64,000 nt of DNA, from NCBI GenBank assembly GCA_916048095.2, contig OU696573.1, positions 5,170,608 through 5,234,607 of the forward strand, read 5' to 3'. Source of the DNA: Sacculina carcini (Eukaryota; Arthropoda; Thecostraca; Sacculinidae). This document shows, in pieces, positions 9,154 to 18,022 of the stretch (positions are counted from its first letter, which is position 1; each line of letters opens with the position of its first letter). The translations under genes were made by a program, and so were the position numbers. The notes below the pieces were generated by a model. The model was not told the DNA's origin. It made no database searches and was given only the letters and a program-made list of their open reading frames with translations.

Positions 9154-11319
9154 ATGGCTTGTAATGAAAGAAAAGTGGACGCCGAGTGTCGCGTTTTCAA
9201 TGAAGAATGGGGAGTAAAGTACTTCTTTGTGGAAACAAAGGACCAGAAAGCTACTTGTGTGATATGTAGCGAAAGTGTTGCCGTTTTGAAAGAGTACAAT
9301 ATTACGCGTCACTATGAAACAAACCATCTATCAACATATTCAAAGTTTTCTGGAAAGTTACGCTCTGAGAAATATGAGTCCATGAAACGTGGTTTAGAAA
9401 CTCAAAGAAACGTCTTCACGAGAAAGTTTGCTGAAAATTAATCTGTCACTCGTACAAGTTACAAAATAGTGCATAAGATGGCAGTCCGAGGAAAACCGTT
9501 TACTGATGGCAACTTCGTCAAAGCGTGTATGATGGAAGCAGCAAATGACTTGTGTCCTGAGAAAGCCGATTTGTTTGGAAGTATCAGCCTTTCGACAAGT
9601 TCAGTTGTGCGGAGAACAGAAGAGCTTGGAGAGAACATAGAGCTACAGATAAGTGAGAAAGCTATGAACTTCTTGTGGTGTTCTCTGGCGCTGGATGAGT
9701 CCACTGATATCTCGAGTACGTCACAACTTCTCGTGTTCATTCGTGGTGTCAATTTGGACTTTCAGATAACAGAAGAGTTGGCATCCATTGCAGCATGCAT
9801 GGAACAACAACTGGAAAAGACATTTTCATGGAAGTGCACAAAACCTTGCAAGACTATAACCTTCAGTGGAATCAGCTTCGAGGTTGCAGTTGATGGAGGT
9901 AAAAACATGACTGGAGGGAGGAAGGGTCTGGTGAGGCAGATCAGGACTCAGTTGGAAGATCTTCAAATTCCAGGCGCTCTGTTCATACACTGCATCATAC
10001 ATCAGCAAGCACTCTGTGGGAAAGCCTTAGATATTTATTGTGTACTGAAACCAGTCGTTTCTGCTGTGAACTTCATTCGGGGACATGCACTCAATCACCG
10101 TCAGTTCCAGGCTTTTCTTGAAGAAATTCATTCTGATTTCTGTGACTTGCCTTATTACACAGCAGTGAGAAGGCTCAGCTGTGGTAAAGTCCTGTTTCGT
10201 TTTCACAAGCTCCGAAACGAAATAGATGTTTTTCTCACTGAAAAAGATAGAGCCGATCCACAGCTGTCAGATCCTATCTGGCTGTCAAAGTTGTCTCTTT
10301 TGGTCAACATCACATCCCACATGAATGAACTGAACTTGAAATTTCAGGGAAAGAATAACCTCATCTGTGATCTCTACAGAATCATCAAAGGATTTCGGAG
10401 AAAGCTTTCATTGTTTGAAGCACAACTGGAAGGAGAAAACTTCTCTCATTTTCACTGTTTCAGATAGTTTTGCGCTTCAATCGCTGAAGATGTCAACCTC
10501 GATTTTCCAAAAAAGATTATTCGTGAATTGAAAAAGCATTTGTTGGAGAGATTTTCAGATATCGACAGAACTGAGAGTGACATTCTTCTGTTCCAGAATC
10601 CGTTTGATTGTAACCTTGATTTTTTGTGGACTCCGTGGTGCAGTTGTTAGCACACCCGCCTCACAAGCGGGGGAGGTCCGTGGTTCGAAACCCGGAGGAG
10701 CAGAATTTCATTGGGCGAATTCTACAATCCCACAGCCCCTGTCCACCCAGCAGAAAATGATGGTACCAGATATCAGTCATGAGTTGTGCCATGCATTCTG
10801 GGGAGGTGGCCCTCTCTAATACGTCTTACGTCCTTGTGGCGCCATAACGTGGAGAGGGTCGGTTCTGCGGTGGCAGCGAGCTGCACGGGACACACCTGTG
10901 TTTGTTCATATGCTTCGACTTCTTCCCGTGTAGCAGCTGCCACTTAGCCTTTAACCTTTAACCTTGATGATGTGCCAGTTGAACTACAGCTGGAGCTCAT
11001 TGATTTGCAAGTAAATGACTTGTTGAAAGAGAAGCACAGAGAAGGAAAACTTGTCAAATTTTACCGCTGCTTACCTGATCCTGAGTTTCCGAAATTGAAG
11101 AAATTTGCCGCTGGTATGGCAACAGTGTATGAAAAAACTTATGTCTGTGAGCAAACACTTTCAAAAATGAAGTATGTGAAGTCAACACGTTGAATGAGAT
11201 TGACTGATGAACATTTGAAAGCAATTCTCTTAATTGGATGCAGCAATTCCAAACCAAACATTGATGCTATCTTGAAAGCCAAACATCAGTTTCACAAATC
11301 TCACTTTTTTGCTGTTTAG
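9154..11319 (+). pseudogene. hAT transposase, inactivated
   Basis: One continuous phase from the ATG at 9154 to the TAG at 11317-11319. N-terminal BED-type zinc finger: CVIC ... HYETNH. Then the RNase H-like catalytic region: LALDESTDIS (first acidic residue), VAVDGGKNMTG (second) and IHCIIHQQALCGK. Then the C-terminal dimerisation (hATC) region, LIDLQVNDLLKEK to RLTDEHLKAILLIG. Three in-frame stops interrupt it (9439-9441 TAA, 10465-10467 TAG, 11191-11193 TGA); each is one C-to-T change from a glutamine or arginine codon. A SINE plus its duplication (348 bp, a multiple of three) lies in the hATC region, between NLD and DVPVE. Not functional. Confidence 0.92.
10621..10958 (+). mobile_element. 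tRNA-Val-derived SINE
   Basis: Inserted in the hAT transposase with an exact 10-bp target duplication, TAACCTTGAT, at 10611-10620 and 10959-10968. The head folds like a tRNA: an A box in GTGGTGCAGTTGTTAGCAC (10635-10653), an anticodon stem CCCGC/GCGGG with loop CTCACAA (anticodon CAC, 10662-10664), and a B box GGTTCGAAACC (10682-10692). The body (about 10700-10940) is non-coding, and the tail is a short AACCTTT repeat. Its own family name cannot be given without a repeat library. Confidence 0.9.
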
Positions 11320-11596
11320 TTTGTGAGATTCGGATATGTGCACATTAGGTCTAATGTATCTTTTTGCTTACGTCGCCTTCTTTGAAAACTTTTTAGTAAA
11401 TAAAATGTTAGTTGTATTTGTGTTTTGATTAACATGGAATGCTAAGCTTAGTTTTTCGTCTTTTTTCCCAGAGCTTTCGTTCTGGCTTGCAAGTATTGAA
11501 CAGAATGATTATGCGGCCCGCGCTCGTCATTCTTTCAGTTATCCGGCCCACTGTGAAAAAAGTTTGGTGACCCCTGTTCTATACCATTTACAAGTC

Positions 11597-11770
11597 AATT
11601 TGGCAAAAGTGAAAATCAATTTGGCAAAAGTGAAATTCAATTTGGCAAAAGTGAAAATCAATTTGGCAAAAGTGAAAATCAATTTGGCAAAAGTGAAAAT
11701 CAATTTGGCAAAAGTGAAAATCAATTTGGCAAAAGTGAAAATCAATTTGGCAAAAGTGAGAATCAATTTG
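11597..11770 (+). repeat. 21-bp tandem array, left arm
   Basis: Eight copies of the unit containing TTTGGCAAAAGTGAAAAT plus a partial ninth. A gaaatt variant marks the junction of the second and third units. The unit is a multiple of three and lacks stops, so it reads as a repeated INLAKVK peptide; this is a by-product of the repeat. Confidence 0.95.
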
Positions 11771-11926
11771 GTAATTCTTACAAATTTAGGTGGCAGTCGC
11801 ATTGATAATGCATAATCATATTGTTTATTAGTGTTTTAGTAACAAATTTATTACTCATGCAAATGATATCAATTAATGTTTTATGTTTAAGAATATATAT
11901 AGTTTAAGAAGCTGCCATGTAGGGAT

Positions 11927-14900
11927 GCGTGTGCGCGCAGCCGTGGGGTGAGCACGTGTGCGTGCTTTGTCCTCGCTGGCGGTGACTGCGGCTCCGAGTG
12001 TTTGTCTCTGTGAATTGTGTGCGTTGTGTCTGTTTGTGTGTGTATGTGCTTAATGGCTCATCGCTGTGGGCGCACGCACCCGCATGGGCGCAGGCCAGGT
12101 TCCAGGAGCGCTCGCTCGTTGGACCCGCGGAGTGCCATCCGGGGCCATGAGGCTGTCTACCCAGCCCATGCAAACGCCGTAGCAACTTTCAACGTCCGTT
12201 CTCTTACAGATGACCGAAAACTGCAGGAGTTGGCTCGACTTGGTGCCGATCTGCGTATCCACATAATCGCGGTGCAGGAACACCGGCGGTTCTTACCAGC
12301 AACACAACCCAATTCGGGCAATGTTTTCACTTCCGTGCACGTATCAGCCGGATGGACTTTTTGGTTCGCGTCCGCTTCACAGGCAGGCGTCGGCGGTGTT
12401 GGTTTCCTACTATCACCAACAGCATCACAGGCGTTGTTAAAGTTCGAAGCTCTGCACGAGAGAATCGCCGCGGCTACCTTTCAACTCGCCAAAAACCGCC
12501 TTCATGTCGCCTCTGTTTACATGCCAACTGCGTGTGCCAATGACCTTACAACTACAATGGAATGTCTGGACGTTCTGTCATCGTACTTAGAAACCCGACC
12601 ACGACGTGACGTCTCATGTCTGGCCGGAGATTTTAACGCAGACTTGTCAAATTGTGTGCGTACGCTCCATGGCTACCCACAATACAACTCAGAACACACA
12701 AAAGCTGTCGACACTTTTGCTGTTAGCAGTGAACTTACTCCGGTCAACGGCTATATGCGGCTTAAGCGAAGTCACTTGCCAACATTTTTCGGCCCACGTC
12801 AACGCAAGGCACGCTTAGACTACATTTTCATCGGTGATAGATACCGCCGCATAATGGGCCGTGTGCGTGTAATCCGACCCAAATGTGTGATCTCCGACCA
12901 TGCTTTGATTGTTTGCACATTGAAGACACAGCTGTGGCGCCGGCACCAGCGGCCCAGTCCGATCGCAAGACCTGACTGGAGCGGTCTGTGGAAGTGCGGC
13001 ACGCGGGGAAGGTTTGTTGCGACTGTGAACAATCGCATTGTCAGGAATGGTGGCGACTTCGGTGATTTGACTGCAGCATTCCGTTTCGCGGCCGACTGTA
13101 CGATTTCAAAGCAGCGTAGAGGTCGACGATCGTCACTCTGGAACAACCCAGAAATCGCTGCCCTCCGGCGAGCAGCTCTGACGCATAATAGCGATGAGCA
13201 GTTACTGAAAGTCAACCGACTGTTGCAAGCACACACACTGCATCAAGAAAACACAGTGCGCCGCATGGCGGAGCAAATCATGCTTCATCTCGAGGCAGGC
13301 AGAAGTGCCTCCATGTGGCAGATGATCAACGATCTTAGCGGCAGAAAACGAGCGGCTCCGAGCATCACGTCAGCCGAGAGCATCGACGAACGCATAAATT
13401 CGACAATGCGTCACTTTTCGGAGCTTTTGAACCGACAGACTCAATCCGAAGAGTTACAGCAGCCTGCTTCACTACCAGATATGCCTGTCATGTCACATCA
13501 CGAAGTATCGCTCTGCGAGCTGACTTCGGCTGTCAATTCTGCGGCGTGCGGTAAATCAGCAGGGTTCGACGGCATCCCAGTGGACGTTTGGAAGGTCGAC
13601 GAGCTGACGCATCTGCTGCTGCCCTTTGTGAACAGCGTTGTAAACTACGCATGCCCACCAGAAGAATGGCTCAGGTCAGTAATAATAACCATTCCGAAGA
13701 AATCTGGCAACATGGAGCTGCATAACCTCCGAGGAATCTCGCTGATGCCATCTGCCACCAAACTCTATAATCGAGTGATGTTAAATCGTTTACGCGAGCA
13801 TATCGACAGCAATATTCTACCCGCACAGTCTGGTTTTCGTCCCAACAGAGGCACAACAGAACAAATTATCTGTCTCAAAATGTGCATGGAGGACGCCACT
13901 GTGAGGAAAAAGTCGTTATGTGCGATTGCATTAGACTTCCAAAAAGCATTCGATAGCATCAACCGTTTTGCAATGAAACAGGTGCTCCAGTTTTACTGCC
14001 GCAACAGTGCCCTGGTCGACAGCATAATGTGTTTGTATAATGGATCAACCGCCACTGTGCGCACAGCGCTCGGCGAGACAGCACCGTTTAACACCACTTC
14101 TGGGGTGTTACAGGGCGATACATTGGCGCCCTATCTTTTCGTGTTATGCATTGACTACGTGCTCAGGAGCAGCCTGACCGAGGAAGACGGTTTCACACTG
14201 CGTCGGCGCCTCTCATCACGACACCCAATGGTCAAGATCACGACGCTGGCATACGCTGACGATGTTGTAATTCTTGCCGACACTCCCGCCGCTGCTCAGC
14301 GCCAGATGCACCGCTTCGAGCGCGCAGCTGTTTCTGTCGGCCTGACTCTGAACGAGAAAAAATGCACGGTCTCGCTGATTGGATGCAGTGTATCAGGTAG
14401 CCCTGTTGTACACACAAGCTCGGGTGCGCCACTGCCGACAGTCTGCGAGTGTCGCTACCTGGGCAGTGATGTTCCCAACAGCAAGAGTGCATTCCACCAC
14501 AGACGTCAGCTGGCGTGGGTTGCAGCTCGAAAGTTAAGTGCAGCGTGGAGATCTGACATTTCAACGGCCTGCAAAGTGAAGCTTTTTCGCGCGTGTGTAC
14601 AGACCGTACTGTTATACGGCGGTGAAAGCTGGTCGCTGACGAAAACTCTGGAGGCAGAAGTCAACGCCGGACAGCGGGCACTGTTGAGGTATTGTATTAA
14701 TGTGCGCTACCCACAAACTATCTCCAGTGCAGCCCTGTACGCCACCAGCAAGTTGTCGGCCGCCAGTGTTTTGTTGCGTCGGAGGCGACTCCAGTTGCTT
14801 GGGCATGTACTGCGCCGACCCGAGTCGCCGATGGCAATCGTTTTTGTCAACGCACCAACAGAACCCCTGCGCAGAGGCAGAGCCAGTCGCCAAACCCTGC

Positions 14901-15086
14901 GTCAAGTGCTGGACGACGACCTCACAGAGATAGGCATCACGACAGCAGAGGCGGCGACTCATGCCAAAGACAGTGTCCGGTGGGCCAACCTCCTGAAAAC
15001 GCTGTAACACGGCTGATCTGATTGTTGCTACGGGCGAGATGTGTGCCTTTTTTTGCATATGTCACTCTTCGCATCATCATCATCAT
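11927..15086 (+). mobile_element. RTE-like LINE, apparently full length
   Basis: Inserted in the left arm of the foldback element with an exact 11-bp duplication, CATGTAGGGAT, at 11916-11926 and 15087-15097. Removing it restores the palindromic arm. It has a short 5' leader (about 117 bp), a single long frame with endonuclease and reverse transcriptase, a short 3' untranslated region and a (CAT)n tail. One-ORF layout, short 3' region and trinucleotide tail fit the RTE/RTEX group. The clade is inferred and not tested. Confidence 0.93.
12044..15007 (+). CDS. RTE-like endonuclease/reverse transcriptase, intact
   Basis: An uninterrupted 987-residue frame from the ATG at 12044 (a second in-frame ATG lies at 12053). 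The N-terminal APE-like endonuclease has FNVRSLTDD (about 12188), IIAVQEHRR, CLAGDFNADL (about 12620), ARLDYIFIGD and ISDHALIV (about 12890). The reverse transcriptase has KSAGFDGIP, IITIPKKSGN, QSGFRPNRGTTEQ, LDFQKAFDSI, GVLQGDTLAPYLF and LAYADDVVILAD; the catalytic YADD is 14252-14263. A C-terminal region with RYLGSDVPNS and LLYGGESW follows. All catalytic motifs I can see are present. The enzyme nicks target DNA and copies its own RNA into it. Of the non-LTR elements here, this is the best candidate for recent activity. Confidence 0.92.
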   Translation: MCLMAHRCGRTHPHGRRPGSRSARSLDPRSAIRGHEAVYPAHANAVATFNVRSLTDDRKLQELARLGADLRIHIIAVQEHRRFLPATQPNSGNVFTSVHVSAGWTFWFASASQAGVGGVGFLLSPTASQALLKFEALHERIAAATFQLAKNRLHVASVYMPTACANDLTTTMECLDVLSSYLETRPRRDVSCLAGDFNADLSNCVRTLHGYPQYNSEHTKAVDTFAVSSELTPVNGYMRLKRSHLPTFFGPRQRKARLDYIFIGDRYRRIMGRVRVIRPKCVISDHALIVCTLKTQLWRRHQRPSPIARPDWSGLWKCGTRGRFVATVNNRIVRNGGDFGDLTAAFRFAADCTISKQRRGRRSSLWNNPEIAALRRAALTHNSDEQLLKVNRLLQAHTLHQENTVRRMAEQIMLHLEAGRSASMWQMINDLSGRKRAAPSITSAESIDERINSTMRHFSELLNRQTQSEELQQPASLPDMPVMSHHEVSLCELTSAVNSAACGKSAGFDGIPVDVWKVDELTHLLLPFVNSVVNYACPPEEWLRSVIITIPKKSGNMELHNLRGISLMPSATKLYNRVMLNRLREHIDSNILPAQSGFRPNRGTTEQIICLKMCMEDATVRKKSLCAIALDFQKAFDSINRFAMKQVLQFYCRNSALVDSIMCLYNGSTATVRTALGETAPFNTTSGVLQGDTLAPYLFVLCIDYVLRSSLTEEDGFTLRRRLSSRHPMVKITTLAYADDVVILADTPAAAQRQMHRFERAAVSVGLTLNEKKCTVSLIGCSVSGSPVVHTSSGAPLPTVCECRYLGSDVPNSKSAFHHRRQLAWVAARKLSAAWRSDISTACKVKLFRACVQTVLLYGGESWSLTKTLEAEVNAGQRALLRYCINVRYPQTISSAALYATSKLSAASVLLRRRRLQLLGHVLRRPESPMAIVFVNAPTEPLRRGRASRQTLRQVLDDDLTEIGITTAEAATHAKDSVRWANLLKTL

Positions 15087-15097
15087 CATGTAGGGAT
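15060..15097 (+). repeat. (CAT)n tail of the RTE-like LINE and 3' target duplication
   Basis: A run of CAT/ATC triplets follows the 3' untranslated region directly and passes into CATGTAGGGAT, the second copy of the target duplication. The first CAT of the duplication cannot be told apart from the tail. Confidence 0.85.
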
Positions 15098-15644
15098 ATA
15101 TTTGTTGATGAAGTCCATTATATTTGCATCAAAATGATCTTTTAAGTGATTTGGATTAGCTCCGATTCAAGGTTAATAATAAAATAAACTATACATTTTA
15201 CAATTTCATTGGTCCCAATTGAAATCAAAATTGTCCCAGCTACAACCACAATGTATGTTATTGATTTTACATTAAATATCAAACTTAGTTGTTGTTAGTA
15301 CATTTTATTGTATTTCACATGAACAATTTAGCATTAGTCGTAAAACACAGATATTTGCTACTTACTATGTACTATACAATTATGTGCTATGGTATGTACT
15401 ACAATTACAATGCAGATATGTACCGTAATTACTTACTTTATGAGGAACTCTATCAGCCAATATAGCAATGTCAGCGTATATACCACCAGCGCGTGCACTT
15501 AAATTCTAGCAACAAAGCAAGATATCACAACTCAACACAATCACAACGCAACATGGCCCACTAAAACACATTCACTAACAAACACGCACGAACGTTTTGC
15601 GCTAACAACTGCCCTATGGCGCGCACTGCCCTATGGCGCGCACT

Positions 15645-15996
15645 CTATCAGCCAGTATATCAGTGTCAGCCTATAGCTACTGTTCTCGGAGAGCACTCGC
15701 GAGCAAATCGTGCGCACACACACACACACATACACACACACGCACACACATACACACACACGCACACACATCTACAGAAACATCACACTTTCAGAGACGG
15801 TACAATCCAGCTTATGGCAAGTGTTCTGGCATCACGTGCGAATAGCGCTTGTCGTTGCTAGCCATCTGTACTATGTTTAATATAGTACGGTATATATTTT
15901 TCTATATGTTGTCCATTTGTGTGTGCGAGGTAGTGTGAGTGTATGTATGTTGTATGCACGTGTTATGAGCGAGCAGGGGGATACAGGGGGTGGGGC
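15645..15996. other. Central loop of the foldback element
   Basis: The 352 bp between the inverted arms. It contains a CA-rich tract (15710-15775) and no believable gene. Part of it recurs in the foldback copy at 23923. The motif CTCTATCAGCCA occurs both here (near 15645) and in the arms, which suggests the loop was built from arm sequence. Confidence 0.75.
15708..15775. repeat. (CA)n microsatellite
   Basis: CACACA runs with occasional TA and GC steps inside the foldback loop. A shorter version occurs in the related copy near 24264. Confidence 0.9.
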
Positions 15997-16694
15997 AGTG
16001 CGCGCCATAGGGCAGTGCGCGCCATAGGGCAGTTGTTTGAGCAGAACGTTCGTGCGTGTTTGTTAGTGAAGGTGTTTTAGTGGGCCATGTTGCGTTGTGA
16101 TTGTGTTGATTTGAGATATCCTGCTTTGTTGCTAGAATTTAAGTGCACGCGCTGGTGGTATATACGCTGACATTGCTATATTGGCTGATAGAGTTCCTCA
16201 TAAAGTAAGTAATTACGGTACATATCTGCATTGTAATTGTAGTACATACCATAGCACATAATTGTATAGTACATAGTAAGTAGTACATATCTGTGTTTTT
16301 CGACTAATGCTAAATTGTTCATGTGAAATACAATAAAATGTACTAACAACAATTAAGTTTGATATTTAATGTAAAATCAATAACATACATTGTGGTTGTA
16401 GCTGGGACAATTTTGATTTCAATTGGGACCAATGAAATTGTAAAATGTATAGTTTATTTTATTATTAACCTTGAATCGGAGCTAATCCAAATCACTTAAA
16501 AGATCATTTTGATGCAAATATAATGGACTTCATCAACAAATATATCCCTACATGGCAGCTTCTTAAACTATATATATTCTTAAACATAAAACATTAATTG
16601 ATATCATTTGCATGAGTAATAAATTTGTTACTAAAACACTAATAAACAATATGATTATGCATTATCAATGCGACTACCACCTAAATTTGTAAGA

Positions 16695-16875
16695 ATTACC
16701 AAATTGATTTTCACTTTTGCCAAATTGATTTTCACTTTTGCCAAATTGATTTTCACTTTTGCCAAATTGATTTTCACTTTTGCCAAATTGATTTTCACTT
16801 TTGCCAAATTGATTTTCACTTTTGCCAAATTGAATTTCACTTTTGCCAAATTGATTTTCACTTTTGCCAAATTGA
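16695..16875 (-). repeat. 21-bp tandem array, right arm
   Basis: Eight units in reverse complement, mirroring the left arm, with the same gaaatt variant between the second and third units from the outside. Confidence 0.95.
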
Positions 16876-16890
16876 CTTGTAAATGGTATA

Positions 16891-17233
16891 GTCGTGCGCT
16901 GGTTAGCAAGTGATGTGTGCGGGGTAGCGCGGCAACCCCTTTTGCGGGCGAGTCCATTTGATCGATTAACGACATTCGGGGACGTTAAAATTCAGTGTGT
17001 CTAGCGAGCGCGCGCGGCTCGGTGTTGTTTGGTGTTGCGGTGTATTTCGGTGAAGCGATTCTGCGTGGTGAATTGTGTTGTGAATCCGAGTTGATTATTG
17101 TGCGCACTAATCTGTGTTATTTATTATCAGTGTGTGTAACGAGTTTCGTGTTATTGGTTATTTTGAATGTTCTGCGAATATCATCGTTCTTCGTACTGAC
17201 TGACTTTTGCAGTTGTCCGGCCGGGGTGCCACA
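16891..17233 (+). repeat. 5' LTR of LTR-B, right piece
   Basis: Completes the 5' LTR after the foldback insertion and ends GGTGCCACA. With 8525-8570 it totals 389 bp, the same as the 3' LTR. Confidence 0.9.
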
Positions 17234-17278
17234 AGCTATTTCGTCTCTCTACACGCATATTTTCGATCTCATCTGACT

Positions 17279-18022
17279 ATGGCTGTGAATAACGTTGAGC
17301 TGGGTAGCAGCATGGACTTGCGCCTAATTCCAGAATTCAGCGGATCGGACGGTCAAGATATCAGTGAATGGCTCGATAGACTCACGCTGGTGTGTGAGCT
17401 GCGCAACATTTCTGATGTGGCAACTGTGATTGCACTGCGTCTTTCTGGCGGTGCGTTTGTCGTGTATCAACAGCTGAAACCATTTAAGAGGAAGAGTCAT
17501 GAGAAGATTTGTTCCGCTCTCAGGGCTGCATTCGGTGCAGACCCCTACACAGCGTATGAACAATTTCATGATCGCAGGTTACGGACTAATGAAACTCCCG
17601 ATGTCTATCTCGCCGACCTCAAGCGGCTGGCGTCACTTTTTGGTGGAGTCCCTGACAAGACTCTGGGATTTGCTTTCGTCGCCGGTCTGCCCTCAGAAGT
17701 TCGTCAGCTACTACGTGCAAGTTCGCGGATGGACTCAATGGGCCTGCCGCAACTGCTTGAGAAAGCACAGATACTTCTGCAAGAGAACCAGAACAATGAA
17801 TCCTGCTTCGCGCTTAGTGCGATTCGCCAGCGGTCGATGGATGGAGCCATCAAGTGTTTTTCATGTGGTGGTATTGGGCACATCAAACGCGACTGTCCCA
17901 ACAATCGTGTCGCGGCGAACCGTCGTAAAAATTCATGGACACATCCAAAATCTTCGCGAAGGCCGGGAAACAACGACGGAGAGGTGCGCTCAGCGCCGGC
18001 ATTCTCTCCGAAACAAAATTGA
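17279..18022 (+). CDS. LTR-B gag (fossil element part)
   Basis: About 247 residues from the ATG at 17279. Capsid-like region with the pattern YEQFHDRRLRTNETPDVYLADL and FVAGLPSEVRQLL, then one zinc knuckle, CFSCGGIGHIKRDC, near the C-terminus. Such proteins form the particle around the element RNA. The reading frame is open. It overlaps the beginning of the polymerase frame, an arrangement commonly handled by frameshifting in Ty3/Gypsy elements. The closest relative in the window is the LTR-C gag. Confidence 0.88.
   Translation: MAVNNVELGSSMDLRLIPEFSGSDGQDISEWLDRLTLVCELRNISDVATVIALRLSGGAFVVYQQLKPFKRKSHEKICSALRAAFGADPYTAYEQFHDRRLRTNETPDVYLADLKRLASLFGGVPDKTLGFAFVAGLPSEVRQLLRASSRMDSMGLPQLLEKAQILLQENQNNESCFALSAIRQRSMDGAIKCFSCGGIGHIKRDCPNNRVAANRRKNSWTHPKSSRRPGNNDGEVRSAPAFSPKQN

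Larger units (their letters stand above)
8574..11576 (+). mobile_element. hAT DNA transposon (GTF2IRD2/ZBED-like transposase)
   Basis: A 3003-bp element with perfect 16-bp terminal inverted repeats (CAGGGGTCACCAAACT at 8574 and its complement ending at 11576) and an exact 8-bp target duplication, TTCTATAC, at 8566-8573 and 11577-11584. The target spans the junction between the 5' LTR of LTR-B (TTCTA) and the foldback end (TAC), so the hAT arrived after both. It contains one transposase frame, interrupted by a SINE. Confidence 0.95.
11582..16888. mobile_element. Foldback transposon with tandem-repeat inverted arms
   Basis: Terminal sequence TACCATTTACAAG with a TA duplication (11580-11581, 16889-16890), inserted in the 5' LTR of LTR-B. 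Left arm 11582-11926 continued at 15098-15644; right arm 15997-16888. After subtracting the inserted LINE and its 11-bp duplication, both arms are 892 bp and nearly identical. Each arm has an outer 21-bp tandem array, then a unique segment, then an inner motif (GCCCTATGGCGCGCACT, twice). The central loop is 15645-15996. No transposase is encoded, so the element is non-autonomous. It resembles Drosophila FB and sea urchin TU foldback elements in design, not in recognisable sequence. Confidence 0.9.

Noticed and set aside
10630-10700. Functional tRNA-Val gene
   Set aside because: tRNA-like boxes are present, but the sequence continues into a SINE body with a tail, is flanked by a target duplication and lies inside a transposase frame.
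11564-11815. Repeated-peptide gene (INLAKVK repeats), also at 7200, 16655, 23930 and 25171
   Set aside because: The frame is a by-product of the 21-bp array, appears on both strands (INLAKVK and FTFAKLI) and lies in the arms of a foldback transposon.
13671-15058. Minus-strand frames opposite the RTE-like LINE
   Set aside because: They are shadows of the 987-residue plus-strand frame.
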